Origin: Beijerinckiaceae bacterium | GTDB lineage: Bacteria; Pseudomonadota; Alphaproteobacteria; Rhizobiales; Beijerinckiaceae | Length of the DNA: 64,000 nt | Direction of reading: 5' to 3' | Assembly: GCA_021324915.1 (NCBI GenBank) | Contig: JAJPIC010000024.1 | Location: forward strand, 108,020 to 172,019 | Part shown: positions 32,146 to 42,131 of the stretch, piece after piece | Layout of the letters: the number at the start of each line of letters is the position of its first letter | Position numbering within the stretch: the first letter of the stretch is position 1 | Notes under the pieces: model-generated | The model's input: the letters and a program-made list of their open reading frames with translations, nothing else | Database searches by the model: none | Told to the model about the DNA's origin: nothing | Program-made: the position numbers and the translations under genes

Positions 32146-33336
32146 TTATTTTCCGGACCGCGCCATCAGTTTCTCATAGGCGGCGACATATTTTCGCGCC
32201 TCGTTTTCCCAAACGAAACGGTCATCGGCGAGCGTCTTGGCCGCCTGGCCGCGCGCCGATCTTTCCGCATCATCTTCGATCAGTTTGAGACAGGCACGCG
32301 CCAAGCCTCGAGGCGTCGGCTCTTCCGAATATTGCGCGGTCGCGCCCAGCAGGCGCCGTGTCTCCGAAAGATCATAAGCGACCGTCGGCACGCCGAGAGC
32401 CGAATATTCGAAGACTTTATTCATGCTGATCTTGTCGTTATATTCGTTGATCGGATCCGGAATAATGCCGATATCGAAAGAGCTCATGGCGGCATGGAGA
32501 TCCTCGCCGCTCAAATAGCCGGTAAAGGTGATCCGCTCCGCAAGTCCGAGCCGAATGGCGAGCTCGCGCACGCTTTGAAGCGCCGGGCCATCGCCGATGA
32601 CGATCGCATGAATGTCGCCCCTGCCGAAATCCTCGATCAGGTGCTGCATCATGAGGACAAGCTGATCGACGCCGTCCTGATCGGAGATGATCCCGACATA
32701 GCCGAGGACGATGCGGGCGCCATTGCGCAACTTGCTGTTCGGGGCCACGCGTTTGAGACTGTCGAGGCGCGGCACGCTGTAAACGGCTGTGACGTCTTCC
32801 GGGCGCCGGCCGCCGCGCGTGATGGCGAGATCGCGATAGGTGTCGTTGGCGCAAATCACGATGTCTGCCGTCTTCATCGTCGCTTTTTCTGCCAGAAGCA
32901 GAAGCCGATAGAAAAAGCCGCGCGTACCGAACTTCGCCGCGAAGAGCTCGGGGCAGGTGTCGTGATGGTCGAAGACGAGCCGCTTGCCCAGAAGCTTATA
33001 GGGAAGCGCATTGAGGAAGAGAATATCGGGCGGATTGCAGACTTGGATGACGTCGAAGCCGGGTCCTGTTGCGATCTTGAACAAGAGCCGCGCCTCGCTC
33101 AAAAGCGCGCTGAGATATTCCCGAAAAAAGCCAAGCTTACCGCGCGCCTCGAGCGGCAGGTCATGGCGGTAGACGGCGATCTTCTCGAGCTCTTCGAAAT
33201 GCGCCGAGTGGATCTTGCTCGTCGGGCAGATGACGGAAACGCGCCAACCGGCGTCGCGCAGCGCCCGCGCTTCCTGCCATACGCGCCGATCGAGCGGCAC
33301 GGGAAGATTTTCGACAATGATGACGCAAGATCGCAC
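32146..33336 (-). CDS. Glycosyltransferase family 4
   Basis: ENLPVPLDRRVWQEARALRDAGWRVSVICP; C-terminal ARIVLGYVGIISDQDGVDQLVLMM, GDGPALQSVRELAIRLGLAERITFTGYL. Confidence 0.88.
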   Translation of the reverse strand: MRSCVIIVENLPVPLDRRVWQEARALRDAGWRVSVICPTSKIHSAHFEELEKIAVYRHDLPLEARGKLGFFREYLSALLSEARLLFKIATGPGFDVIQVCNPPDILFLNALPYKLLGKRLVFDHHDTCPELFAAKFGTRGFFYRLLLLAEKATMKTADIVICANDTYRDLAITRGGRRPEDVTAVYSVPRLDSLKRVAPNSKLRNGARIVLGYVGIISDQDGVDQLVLMMQHLIEDFGRGDIHAIVIGDGPALQSVRELAIRLGLAERITFTGYLSGEDLHAAMSSFDIGIIPDPINEYNDKISMNKVFEYSALGVPTVAYDLSETRRLLGATAQYSEEPTPRGLARACLKLIEDDAERSARGQAAKTLADDRFVWENEARKYVAAYEKLMARSGK

Positions 33337-33363
33337 GAGAGCCCCGTATCACGCGATTGAAGG

Positions 33364-34470
33364 TTACGATGGTCTGACCGGAGCCCCGTCGAGAGCCCGC
33401 GCGATAGCGTCCCAGAGGGGTTTGCGCTGAAGCTTTGCATCGAGAGGCTGCCCGCGACTGGGAAGCCCGTCTCTCCGTGCAAAGGGCGGCACGTCGAGCC
33501 ACGTATAACGGTCGGAGAGGCCCCAGGCGACGAGGCCTTTCACCGCTTTTTCATCGAGCGTCGTCTCGAGATAGCGAAAGGCGTGATCGGCGACTTCTCG
33601 ATCCCGTGTGGCAATGTCGGCCGGCGCACGCATGTCGTTGACGTCGAACTCGGTCAGAAGAATGGAAAGGCCGAGTGAAGCGACGTCAGCGAGAAAGCTC
33701 CGAAAGGCTTTCGCATCGAACCATAATCCGATTTTCAGGTGGGACTGAATGCCGAGCCCGTCGACAAGGCCGCGCTTGCTGAGCGAAGATAAGAGCTCGA
33801 GCACGGCGTCGCGCTTACTCCCCTGAAAGTTATATTCGATGCCGTAATCGTTGTAATAGAGAGGGGTATGCGGCAGGACGCTGCGCGCGATCTCGAAAGC
33901 GTGCGGAATATAATCGGGGCCGAAGCGCTTCAAGAAGGGCGAATTGCGATAGGAGCCCGGTAGCTTGTCGTTCGGCTCGATCGCTTCGTTGACCACATCC
34001 CAGTTCACGACTTTCGTGCCGAAATGGCTGAGCACGGTTCGAATGTGGGTCTCATAGAACCGGCGTCCGTCAGGGCCAGCGAGCGCCTGCGGAACCCAGG
34101 GAGGCAGGTTATTGTACCAAACAAGCGTATGGCCACGAATCTTGAGCGAATTGGCGTGCGCGAATTGGACCAAAGCATCGGCCGAGGAGAAGTCGAGCGA
34201 TCCTTCCTCGCGCTCGAGAAAGCCCCATTTCATTTCCGCCCAGGGCACGATCTCGGCGCAATCGGCCATGACTGCGGCGCGGAACGCTTGATCTTTCGCG
34301 ATCTGCGGCGCCGAGACCCCGCAGCCGAAAGTGATGCCACGGCGTGCCGCCTTGGATTTCAGCGAGTTCGACGCATCCGCCTCTTGGCCAACGGCGCCGG
34401 ATGCGAGGGGGACAAGCGCGGCCGTCTTCAGGAGGCTGCGCCGGGTGAAGTCGAGATTGCGGCTGCTCAT
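33364..34470 (-). CDS. GH10 family endo-1,4-beta-xylanase-like glycoside hydrolase with Tat-type signal
   Basis: Tat-like FTRRSLLKTAA; WAEMKWGFLEREEGSLDFSSAD, IRGHTLVWYNNLPPWV, VVNWDVVNEAIEP (acid/base Glu), LLTEFDVND (nucleophile Glu), WGLSDRYTWLD. Confidence 0.9.
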   Translation of the reverse strand: MSSRNLDFTRRSLLKTAALVPLASGAVGQEADASNSLKSKAARRGITFGCGVSAPQIAKDQAFRAAVMADCAEIVPWAEMKWGFLEREEGSLDFSSADALVQFAHANSLKIRGHTLVWYNNLPPWVPQALAGPDGRRFYETHIRTVLSHFGTKVVNWDVVNEAIEPNDKLPGSYRNSPFLKRFGPDYIPHAFEIARSVLPHTPLYYNDYGIEYNFQGSKRDAVLELLSSLSKRGLVDGLGIQSHLKIGLWFDAKAFRSFLADVASLGLSILLTEFDVNDMRAPADIATRDREVADHAFRYLETTLDEKAVKGLVAWGLSDRYTWLDVPPFARRDGLPSRGQPLDAKLQRKPLWDAIARALDGAPVRPS

Positions 34471-35576
34471 GCCCATTTCCGAATTGATCCGAAACGCTCG
34501 AGCCCTGCGGTCAAGGCGCGCCGCGTTCGCTTGGTGACCGGGCTCTCGACAAACACGTGATAGGTGAGCCCGATCCCGATTGCGAGGAGCGAGGTGATGA
34601 TGATCGCGGCATTGAGCGGGATCGCTCTGTGACCGAAGCGCGCGAGGATCGAGCAGAGTGCCGAGAGCGCCTCCGGGTGCACGAGATAGACGGCGTAGGA
34701 ACCTGCGCCGAGCAGCGCCAATACCGGGGGTAACCGGATCGTGTGACGCAGTTCGAGTTCGACCGCGCCGACGACGATAGCTAAAGAGCTGAGGCCGAAC
34801 ACCGCGCGCCCGGCAATAGGCACATCTTGGATATGCGTGCCGAAGAGCAGGGCTAGGAGAAAGATGCCCGTGCCAATGCCGAGGAATGCGCTTGGCAGCG
34901 GCACGCGATATCGTTGCAGGAAAACGGCGGCTCCGACCCCGAACAAAAACTCGAGATTGAATGGGTCGAAGATGAAGTTGGCCGGATAGCCGAGCTCGCC
35001 GAAGAAGCTGCACACGAGAATTGCCAAGCCCCAGGCCGCCAACATCCAGATTGCCGGAAATCCGATCGCGATGATGAAGCCGAAGAGCGTGTAGAAAAAA
35101 ACCTCGTGAACCAGGGTCCAAGCGACGCCCAGAACCGGCGGATTGACGTAAGGCAAAAGGGGAATCGAAAAAAATGCAGTGGCGAGATCATGCTGACTCG
35201 GTGCGCCGGCTGCAGGAAAGATCTGATAGAGAATGATGAGCGGAACGAGGATGCACCAGTAGGGCGGATAGATGCGCGAAAAGCGGCGCACGGCGTAGCG
35301 TCCGAGCCGGTCCCTTTTGCCGATGTCGCCCCAATGAACCCACGCGATGATGAAGCCGCTGAGGACGAAAAAGAAGTCAACGCCCACATTGAAGTTGTGC
35401 AAATGGCCGCCGAAAGCATCGATCCCGTAGAAGCGCTTCTCCGCGAGAATATCGCCGCTGTGATGGAAGACGACCAGAGCGGAGGCCAGCCCCCGCCCAA
35501 GCTCGAGAAGGCCGAGCTTCTTCGCCTCCTGCTCGAGCGAGCTTTTTGCGCTCTGTCTTGCCAAGGCCTCAAGCAT
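34467..35576 (-). CDS. Acyltransferase family 3 (OafA/ExoZ-like) membrane protein
   Basis: LLELGRGLASALVVFHHSGD, NVGVDFFFVLSGFIIAWVHWGD, RRFSRIYPPYWCI; multiple TM. Confidence 0.88.
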   Translation of the reverse strand: MLEALARQSAKSSLEQEAKKLGLLELGRGLASALVVFHHSGDILAEKRFYGIDAFGGHLHNFNVGVDFFFVLSGFIIAWVHWGDIGKRDRLGRYAVRRFSRIYPPYWCILVPLIILYQIFPAAGAPSQHDLATAFFSIPLLPYVNPPVLGVAWTLVHEVFFYTLFGFIIAIGFPAIWMLAAWGLAILVCSFFGELGYPANFIFDPFNLEFLFGVGAAVFLQRYRVPLPSAFLGIGTGIFLLALLFGTHIQDVPIAGRAVFGLSSLAIVVGAVELELRHTIRLPPVLALLGAGSYAVYLVHPEALSALCSILARFGHRAIPLNAAIIITSLLAIGIGLTYHVFVESPVTKRTRRALTAGLERFGSIRKWA

Positions 35577-36714
35577 GGCGATCCTTGCGAATGGGTTTTT
35601 GCGAAAGTTCGCCGCAAAGCGCGAGATATTTTTCGGCGCAAAGTCCGGTGGCAAATTCCATGCCTCGTGATTGCAACAGGCGCGTGTCGATCGGATCGGC
35701 GAGCGCGGCGAGAATTGCTTGCGCGAGCGCTTCGACATCGCCGACCGGCGCCAATCGTCCAAACTTTCCGTTCGCCAGGATTTCCGAAGGGCCGAAGGTG
35801 CAATCGGTGCTGACGACCTGCGTCCCGCACGCGAGCGCTTCGACGAGCACGTTGCCGAATCCCTCGAAGCGAGAGGAAAGCACCAGTGCCGCAGCCTGAC
35901 GCATAAAGGGCAGCGGATTGGCGACGAACCCGGGCATATCGACCAGATCCGCGAGGCCGAGGGAGGCGGCGAGTCTTCCCAATTCGGCCCTCAACGGACC
36001 CTCACCGAGAATGATGAGACGAACATCGCGCGAGCGATTGACGATTGCGAGCGCGCGAATGAGGGTGGCGTGATCCTTTTGCTCGACCATTCGGCCAACT
36101 GCCACGAGCACGCTCGATTCGCCGAACCAGCGATGTGCAATCGGCTCGGCCGCACGCGCCTCGAAGGAGTCGTCGATGAGGCCGTTATGAATCACGCGAA
36201 CAGATCCATTGGTGAGCCCGCAGATTTTCTCGACTTCGGTCGCCACGCCTTGCGAGACGGCGACGATCGCATCGGCTTTGCGCAGGGATAGCCGATAGAG
36301 AAGCGGAACCGCCCTGTATTGCAAGCTTGGCCGCTTCGCTTGTTGCGAGAGCGCGTTGTGCTGCGTGACAATGACGCAGCTTCGCGCAAACGCGAGGGAT
36401 ACGGCCCAGAGCGCGATAATATTCATGTGCTCCGTATTGCTGATCAGAAACGCAGGCCGCTCTTGTCGCAAAAACCCAATGAGAGGCAGGAGAGCTGCGG
36501 CAGGCCGGGTGACATCGAGAGATATCACGCGCGCGCCCGAAGGAATCGCATCGAGCAATTCGCCACGCCGACGATGCAACAAAAACGTGACCTGCATGCC
36601 GGCTGCAAGAAAATGCGGTGCCAAGCCGACATGCAGACGTTCTGCCCCTCCGCCGGAAAGATCGGGCAGATAGATCACGAGTTCCTTGCCGGCGAGATAC
36701 GTATCGCCGCTCAT
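35569..36714 (-). CDS. Glycosyltransferase family 4
   Basis: LVIYLPDLSGGGAERLHVGLAPHFLAAGMQVTFLLHRRRGEL; SVLVAVGRMVEQKDHATLIRALAIV; SSRFEGFGNVLVEALACGTQVVSTDC. Confidence 0.92.
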   Translation of the reverse strand: MSGDTYLAGKELVIYLPDLSGGGAERLHVGLAPHFLAAGMQVTFLLHRRRGELLDAIPSGARVISLDVTRPAAALLPLIGFLRQERPAFLISNTEHMNIIALWAVSLAFARSCVIVTQHNALSQQAKRPSLQYRAVPLLYRLSLRKADAIVAVSQGVATEVEKICGLTNGSVRVIHNGLIDDSFEARAAEPIAHRWFGESSVLVAVGRMVEQKDHATLIRALAIVNRSRDVRLIILGEGPLRAELGRLAASLGLADLVDMPGFVANPLPFMRQAAALVLSSRFEGFGNVLVEALACGTQVVSTDCTFGPSEILANGKFGRLAPVGDVEALAQAILAALADPIDTRLLQSRGMEFATGLCAEKYLALCGELSQKPIRKDRHA

Positions 36715-39179
36715 GCTTTCGCCGCGGCGCGCTCGGCCTCGACCGAGGCGACAATGTCCATCAGTTTCTCCGCGCGCGCATGCCACGTCTCGAGATGCGC
36801 GCCGGCGTCGATGTTGCGGCGGCACTGTGGCTTTGTGACAAGATCCGTCACCAGAGTCGCGAATTGCTCCGGCGCGTCGATGATGTGCAGGCGCTGCGCC
36901 AAATGCCGCGCCTGCGGAATGTCGGTCGTCACCACCTCCATTCCGGCGTTGAGGCAATGGTAATAGCGCAAAGGATCGAGGTAATGCGTGAGACGCGTAT
37001 TGGCGCGATAAGGCGCGAAGGTCATCGAGTATTCGCTGGCTAGCCGGACAATGTCGGCGTTCTTATAAGGTCCGCGATAGACGACGTTGGGCGACTTCTT
37101 CTGCACTTGCTCCAAGCGCTCGGCGATCAGCGGAGTCTTTGTGAGCCGTCCCCAGATGACGAATTGAATCTGCGGGTTCAACCGTGCCACCGCTTCGAGG
37201 AGATCGAAGTCGAAGCGCTGATCCAGGCTCGCGAGAATGAGCACGCGGCTCGCGTCGAAAACCGCGGGCGCGACCGGCTTCAGATCCGACGCGTTCCCGA
37301 GATGGCGCGACTGTGGAAATAATTCGGCGAGTGTCGGCGCCGAATGCACGATGAAATCGGCCGATCGCACAAGATCTTCTTGCGCGCGGCGGGCACGCGC
37401 GAGCTCTTCGCCCGTCTTGTCGTAGAGCAGATCGTCGTGCATATCCAAGCACCAGAGACCGCCGCAGAGGATCTTCAGGATCCGGGTCAGTCGCGGGAAG
37501 ACGAGATTGGTGGAATTGAAGATCAAGGGCTGCGGCGCGGTCCGACATTGCTTCGTCATCCATATGACGAAACCGACAATGGAGACGGATCGCGGTCGCT
37601 CCTCGCCGATAAGTGTGATGATTGGCCGGCGCCGGACTTGGATATAATAGACCTTGTTGCCGAGCTCATGCAGCGCCTGCGCGAACGGGCGCCGGAACCC
37701 GGTTTCGGAATCGCTGCAGCTCATGAGGAAGATCGTGCGCCCACCTCCGGCTGTTCGGCGCGCGATGAGCGATCCGCCCTGCGCTCCCGCCATCTTGTAA
37801 TAGGCCGAGAGCTTTCGCAGCGAGATTGGAAGGAGCAATGCGGCGAATGGAGCAGCGATCGCCCAGGGCCCTAATTCTCTCCAGAAGAGGCCGATGACCG
37901 TGGCGACCCACCAAAGACCTGCGAGCCTGTAATCGGGCGATCCCACAGCGCGGGCGATCAGAACATGTAAAATAAGGTAAGGCGGAATGCCGGCGAGTTC
38001 GCCGAACCCATAGCCTTTCATTCCGACATGCGGGACGGTCAAATAGGCGGTTCCGGCGAAACATAAAATATGAACCGCATGGAAAATGGCCAGCCGCATG
38101 TTGCGAAAGAGCACGGACATGGTCGCCGTGTGCATGTTGAACATTGCGGCCGTGAGATAGGACACGGCAATATATGGGTAGATTTCGAGCACCGGCAGCC
38201 AGCGGGCGCCGAAGATCATTGGGATGATCCAACGGCCGAACCAGGCAAAGCCGAGGACGATCGACCCGGTTGCGAGGAGCTGTAGCTCCATTCCTTCGCT
38301 GATGGCTTTGCGTATGCGCGGGAGATCGTCTTGAAAGCGCGCCAGAACGGCAAGCGATATGCGCCAGGCGATGGTCCTTAAAATGCCGAGCATTTCCAGA
38401 ATGCCCACCGCCATGCCGATGATGCCGACCGCGTAAGCCCCGAGCGCTGGGCCGACGATCAGCGGATTGACGAGCATGCGCAGCTGCCAAATCCAGTTGG
38501 CGAACGAGAAAGACGTCGTGTAGCGCAGCATTTCCTGCGCAGCGGCTCCGTCCCAGCGCAGAATGGGCCAGCGCCGTGCGTAATAATGGGCGAGAACGAG
38601 CGTGCCGGCCTGCTGGATAATCCAGGCGAAGGCCAAGGCGACAGGGCTGCGGTTCAGGAGAACAAAGGGAATTGCGATGAAATAATAGCCGACCTGACCG
38701 GTAATTTCGGTGAGCGCGACGGCGCGGTAATTGAGCGCACGTTCGAGCGGGATCAGCGCCGGAACGGTGAGCAATTGAAGCGGCGCCGCCAGGATCATGA
38801 CGCCCATGACCTGCGAAAATCCTTCGACCTTGACGAAGCCGGAAAGGACATCGCGGCCGGCCTCGGCGCCGACGACCAGCGCGACGGACATTGCAATGAG
38901 TATGACGTAGGAAGTTCCGATATATCGCTCGCCGAGCTCGCCCGCGTGCCGCAGGAGAAAAACGCCGATCCCCAATTGGCCGAGCGCGATCGCATATTGA
39001 TAAAGGTTGAACGCGGCGACGAAAGCGCCGTATTTGGTCGGGCCGAGGATGCGTGCGATCAACAGCACGCCGATGAATTTCAAAACGACCGAGACAATTT
39101 GACGCCCGAAGAGCAGGGCGCCGCCTTTCATCACCGACGAGCGATAGCTCACGGCTTCGGCCTGGACTTTGGTGCTCAT
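36711..39179 (-). CDS. Fusion protein: N-terminal Wzx-like oligosaccharide flippase plus C-terminal glycosyltransferase-like domain
   Basis: N-terminal about 450 aa MATE/MOP-type multi-TM (SVMKGGALLFGRQIVSVVLKFIGVLLIARILGPTKYGAFVAAFNLYQYAIALGQLGIGVFLLR); from TIFLMSCSDSETGFRRPFAQALHELG onward a soluble GT-B-like domain (LRYYHCLNAGMEVVTTDIPQARHLAQRLHIIDAPEQFATLV), one uninterrupted frame. Confidence 0.85.
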   Translation of the reverse strand: MSTKVQAEAVSYRSSVMKGGALLFGRQIVSVVLKFIGVLLIARILGPTKYGAFVAAFNLYQYAIALGQLGIGVFLLRHAGELGERYIGTSYVILIAMSVALVVGAEAGRDVLSGFVKVEGFSQVMGVMILAAPLQLLTVPALIPLERALNYRAVALTEITGQVGYYFIAIPFVLLNRSPVALAFAWIIQQAGTLVLAHYYARRWPILRWDGAAAQEMLRYTTSFSFANWIWQLRMLVNPLIVGPALGAYAVGIIGMAVGILEMLGILRTIAWRISLAVLARFQDDLPRIRKAISEGMELQLLATGSIVLGFAWFGRWIIPMIFGARWLPVLEIYPYIAVSYLTAAMFNMHTATMSVLFRNMRLAIFHAVHILCFAGTAYLTVPHVGMKGYGFGELAGIPPYLILHVLIARAVGSPDYRLAGLWWVATVIGLFWRELGPWAIAAPFAALLLPISLRKLSAYYKMAGAQGGSLIARRTAGGGRTIFLMSCSDSETGFRRPFAQALHELGNKVYYIQVRRRPIITLIGEERPRSVSIVGFVIWMTKQCRTAPQPLIFNSTNLVFPRLTRILKILCGGLWCLDMHDDLLYDKTGEELARARRAQEDLVRSADFIVHSAPTLAELFPQSRHLGNASDLKPVAPAVFDASRVLILASLDQRFDFDLLEAVARLNPQIQFVIWGRLTKTPLIAERLEQVQKKSPNVVYRGPYKNADIVRLASEYSMTFAPYRANTRLTHYLDPLRYYHCLNAGMEVVTTDIPQARHLAQRLHIIDAPEQFATLVTDLVTKPQCRRNIDAGAHLETWHARAEKLMDIVASVEAERAAAKA

Positions 39180-39376
39180 GTCGGCTGATACGCTCCGGTG
39201 AGGACCATGGCCTTGGCTGTCAGATCCCGAGATTTCCATCAGATCCTGAGATCTCTTCAGATCCTGAAATTGTCGCAAAAATCGGACCGCGAGGAACCTC
39301 TCGCAGCCCTACTTCAGATGTGCGATTAACCTGCTATGCTTTCATTCGCTTGAAAGCAGACGCGCGGGAAGTTTTG

Positions 39377-40726
39377 ATGACGTTCAGGAGCGTTGAGACA
39401 TATGGCGCGGCTCAGGCCCGCCGGCAATCGGACGTCGGCCTGTTCGATTCGCCTATCGAAACGGGCCTCACGTTTTTCATTCTCCTCTTCCCTGTCATCG
39501 GCACGTTCTTTCCATTCGAGGATTATCGGACGCAGCAGCTTAACGGCCAGTTGCAGACCTTCAGCGAGAGCACGCTGAGCTCCGGGACGATCGGCTTTGC
39601 GGTGATGCTCGTCCTCTTTTCCTACTGGTCGCTGCGACGCGGGCATGCGAGCCTCGTCGGCTTCCTGCGGATCTGGCCGCTCTGGGGCTTCACGCTCTAC
39701 GCACTTCTCGCATCGAGCTGGGCGGAAGCGCCGGGCATTAGTCTCAATCGGGGAGGACGCATGGCGATCATGATTCTCGCCGCGTCCTATCTCGTTCAAC
39801 GCCATCCTCTGAAGAAGCTCATCGCGATGCTCACCATCGCGCTCTTCGTCTCGGCCTGCCTGTCGATTGCGGTTGCAGTATTCGTGCCGAGCCTCGGCGT
39901 CACTTTCGGCTACAGCGCTTATAGCGGCGCCTGGCGCGGCGCCTTCGACCAGAAGAACAATCTCGGCGCCATGGCCTCCATCGCCATTATCGTTTCGGCT
40001 TACTCGTTTCGGATCAAAGCCAATCCGGTCATCGCGCTACCGACGATCCTGGCTTGCGCCCTTCTGTCCGTCACTGCGCGTTCCGCGACCTCAGCGATTG
40101 CCACGGTCGTGAGCGGATTGGTCGCATCCTACCTCATTCAGTTCGTGCGCGTCCGTCGCCCTCAAGACAAGATTACACTCGCGGCGATTGGTCTCATCCT
40201 TGTGATGGGCTCGATGAGCCTCGTCTATTTCGCGGGGGATCTTCTCAATTCCATCGGCCGAGATTCGACCTTTACCGGCCGGGATACGATTTGGGCTCTC
40301 GTGCGCGTTGCTATCGATCAGCGGCCGATATGGGGATATGGACTTGGCTTCTGGCAAAGTTCCAGCGGCATTCTCGCCGAGATCTGGAATGCTTTGCGCT
40401 GGGACGCGCCGGAGGCGCACAACACTTGGCTTGATGCGTGGCTGCAGCTTGGCCTTGTCGGTCTTCTGTGGCTCATTTCGCTTTGGCTGCTCGCAGCGAA
40501 GGACATTATCGTTCTCCTTCTGTCGACGAGGGTAGAAGCCGTCGTGTTCTGGGCCGCCATTCTTGTCGATATTCTCGTCCGGAGCTTCACCGAAACTTTG
40601 ACCATAGACCCCGGCATTCAATGGATGTTCTGGTTCGCTCTTGCGTTCGCGAGCATACAAAAGCTGCGAGCGGAATATCACGCGGCCCCGAGCGACCGCT
40701 ACAGCTTCTCCGCTCCGACGCGCTGA
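39377..40726 (+). CDS. O-antigen ligase/polymerase family protein (ExoQ-like)
   Basis: GGRMAIMILAASYLVQ, WRGAFDQKNNLGAMASIAIIV, GRDTIWALVRVAIDQRPIWGYGLGFWQ, EAHNTWLDAWLQLGLVGLLWLISLW. Confidence 0.85.
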   Translation: MTFRSVETYGAAQARRQSDVGLFDSPIETGLTFFILLFPVIGTFFPFEDYRTQQLNGQLQTFSESTLSSGTIGFAVMLVLFSYWSLRRGHASLVGFLRIWPLWGFTLYALLASSWAEAPGISLNRGGRMAIMILAASYLVQRHPLKKLIAMLTIALFVSACLSIAVAVFVPSLGVTFGYSAYSGAWRGAFDQKNNLGAMASIAIIVSAYSFRIKANPVIALPTILACALLSVTARSATSAIATVVSGLVASYLIQFVRVRRPQDKITLAAIGLILVMGSMSLVYFAGDLLNSIGRDSTFTGRDTIWALVRVAIDQRPIWGYGLGFWQSSSGILAEIWNALRWDAPEAHNTWLDAWLQLGLVGLLWLISLWLLAAKDIIVLLLSTRVEAVVFWAAILVDILVRSFTETLTIDPGIQWMFWFALAFASIQKLRAEYHAAPSDRYSFSAPTR

Positions 40727-40756
40727 AAATCGAGCGTCTCTCAGAATGTGATTTCA

Positions 40757-41098
40757 TCAGGCTCGGCTGGTCACGATGATGAAAAGCCCGAGCAGGACGC
40801 AGGCGACACCGAGCATGCCTGAGAGGGAGAATCGTTCCCCGAAGACGAGGACAGAACCGGCATAGACCATGACGAAGGTCAGCGCAGTGAACGGATAGAC
40901 GATGAGGAGCGGCGCGCGCGACAGCGCCCAGATCCAAAGGATCGTGCTGGCGCCGTAACACATCAATCCACCGATGATGATGGGATTGATGAAATCGGCC
41001 ATGATCTGCGCGCCGCTCGCTCCGGATTTGAATAGGCATTGGCCGCTCGCCGCCAAAAGTGAGCTCAGCAGCAAAATGAAATAGATTATGGGATTCAC
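40757..41098 (-). CDS. Four-TM DMT/EamA-type (EmrE/ArnE-like) small membrane transporter
   Basis: 113 aa, four TM; MNPIIYFILLLSSLLAASGQCLFKSGASG...PLLIVYPFTALTFVMVYAGSVLVFGERFSLSGMLGVACVLLGLFIIV. Confidence 0.75.
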   Translation of the reverse strand: MNPIIYFILLLSSLLAASGQCLFKSGASGAQIMADFINPIIIGGLMCYGASTILWIWALSRAPLLIVYPFTALTFVMVYAGSVLVFGERFSLSGMLGVACVLLGLFIIVTSRA

Positions 41099-41132
41099 GG
41101 CAAATCTCTCCCCAAGCTGCCGACGTTCGTCT

Positions 41133-42131
41133 TCATGCGATTGGCTTTCCTTCGGTTGCTGCGCCGCGGACCACTTCGCGAATGAGATAAATGGGCCGGC
41201 GTTTGCTTTCGATGTAAAGCCGCCCGAGATATTCGCCGATCATGCCGAGCACCAGAAGTTGGGCGCTCCCCAAAAGGAGAACCACGGTGATCAAGCTCGT
41301 CCAGCCCCGCACCGACTTTGCGAACAGCCAGCTGAATAAAACGTAGAAGAGGCAAAGAAGCCCTACGAGGCCGAAGAGAACGCCGAAGTAGGAGGCAACT
41401 CGAAGAGGTTGCGTCGAAAAGCCGGTAATGGCGTCGATCGCCAATTGCAGCATTTTCCGGAACGGATATTTCGTTTCGCCCGCAAATCGCTCGTCGCGCT
41501 GATAAGGGAAGGGGACTTGCTTGAGGCCGATCCAGCTCACGAGCCCGCGCACGAAGCGCTGGCTTTCCGGCATGGTGTTGAGGATGTCGACCACCCGCCG
41601 GCTCATCAGACGGAAATCACCTGTATCGACCGGGATCTGAACATCCGTGACGCGATCGAGAACCCGATAGAACCAATGGGCCGTCAGTCGCTTGAGCGCC
41701 GTCTCCCCTTTCCGCGCGAGCCGCTGACCGTAGACCACGTCGGCGCCCTGATCCATTACCGCCATCATCGGGCCGAGAAGCTCGGGCGGGTCCTGCAGGT
41801 CGGCATCGAGCACCAGAACGCGCGCGCCGCGCGCCGTCGCAAGTCCGGCAGAGAGCGCGAGCTGATGGCCATGATTCTTGGTGAGTGCGACGCCGATCAC
41901 GTGGGGCGAATTCTTGGTCGCCGTCTCGATCAGCGGCCAGGTGCGATCGGTCGAGCCGTCGTCGATTAGGACGATCTCGTAGCTCACAATACCGGCCTGG
42001 GCGACCGCGGCTGCGACCCGCCGCAACAGTTCCGGTATTCCGGCTTCCTCGTTGTAGCAGGGAATGACGATCGATAAATCCAAGGACTGCTCCCGGTTGG
42101 AAAATGGTGCGCTCATGACTTTAGGCTCCAT
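41133..42131 (-). CDS. Membrane-anchored GT2, GtrB/ArnC/DPM1-like polyprenyl-phosphate glycosyltransferase
   Basis: DLSIVIPCYNEEAGIPELLRRV, GLATARGARVLVLDADLQDPPELL, DTGDFRLMSRRVVD, two C-terminal TM segments. Confidence 0.9.
   Translation of the reverse strand: MEPKVMSAPFSNREQSLDLSIVIPCYNEEAGIPELLRRVAAAVAQAGIVSYEIVLIDDGSTDRTWPLIETATKNSPHVIGVALTKNHGHQLALSAGLATARGARVLVLDADLQDPPELLGPMMAVMDQGADVVYGQRLARKGETALKRLTAHWFYRVLDRVTDVQIPVDTGDFRLMSRRVVDILNTMPESQRFVRGLVSWIGLKQVPFPYQRDERFAGETKYPFRKMLQLAIDAITGFSTQPLRVASYFGVLFGLVGLLCLFYVLFSWLFAKSVRGWTSLITVVLLLGSAQLLVLGMIGEYLGRLYIESKRRPIYLIREVVRGAATEGKPIA

Noticed and set aside
34471-35121. 5' half of ORF 33364..35121 upstream of the GH10 gene
   Set aside because: Translation is a frame-shifted shadow of the acyltransferase; the real GH10 start is the ATG at 34470 overlapping the acyltransferase stop.
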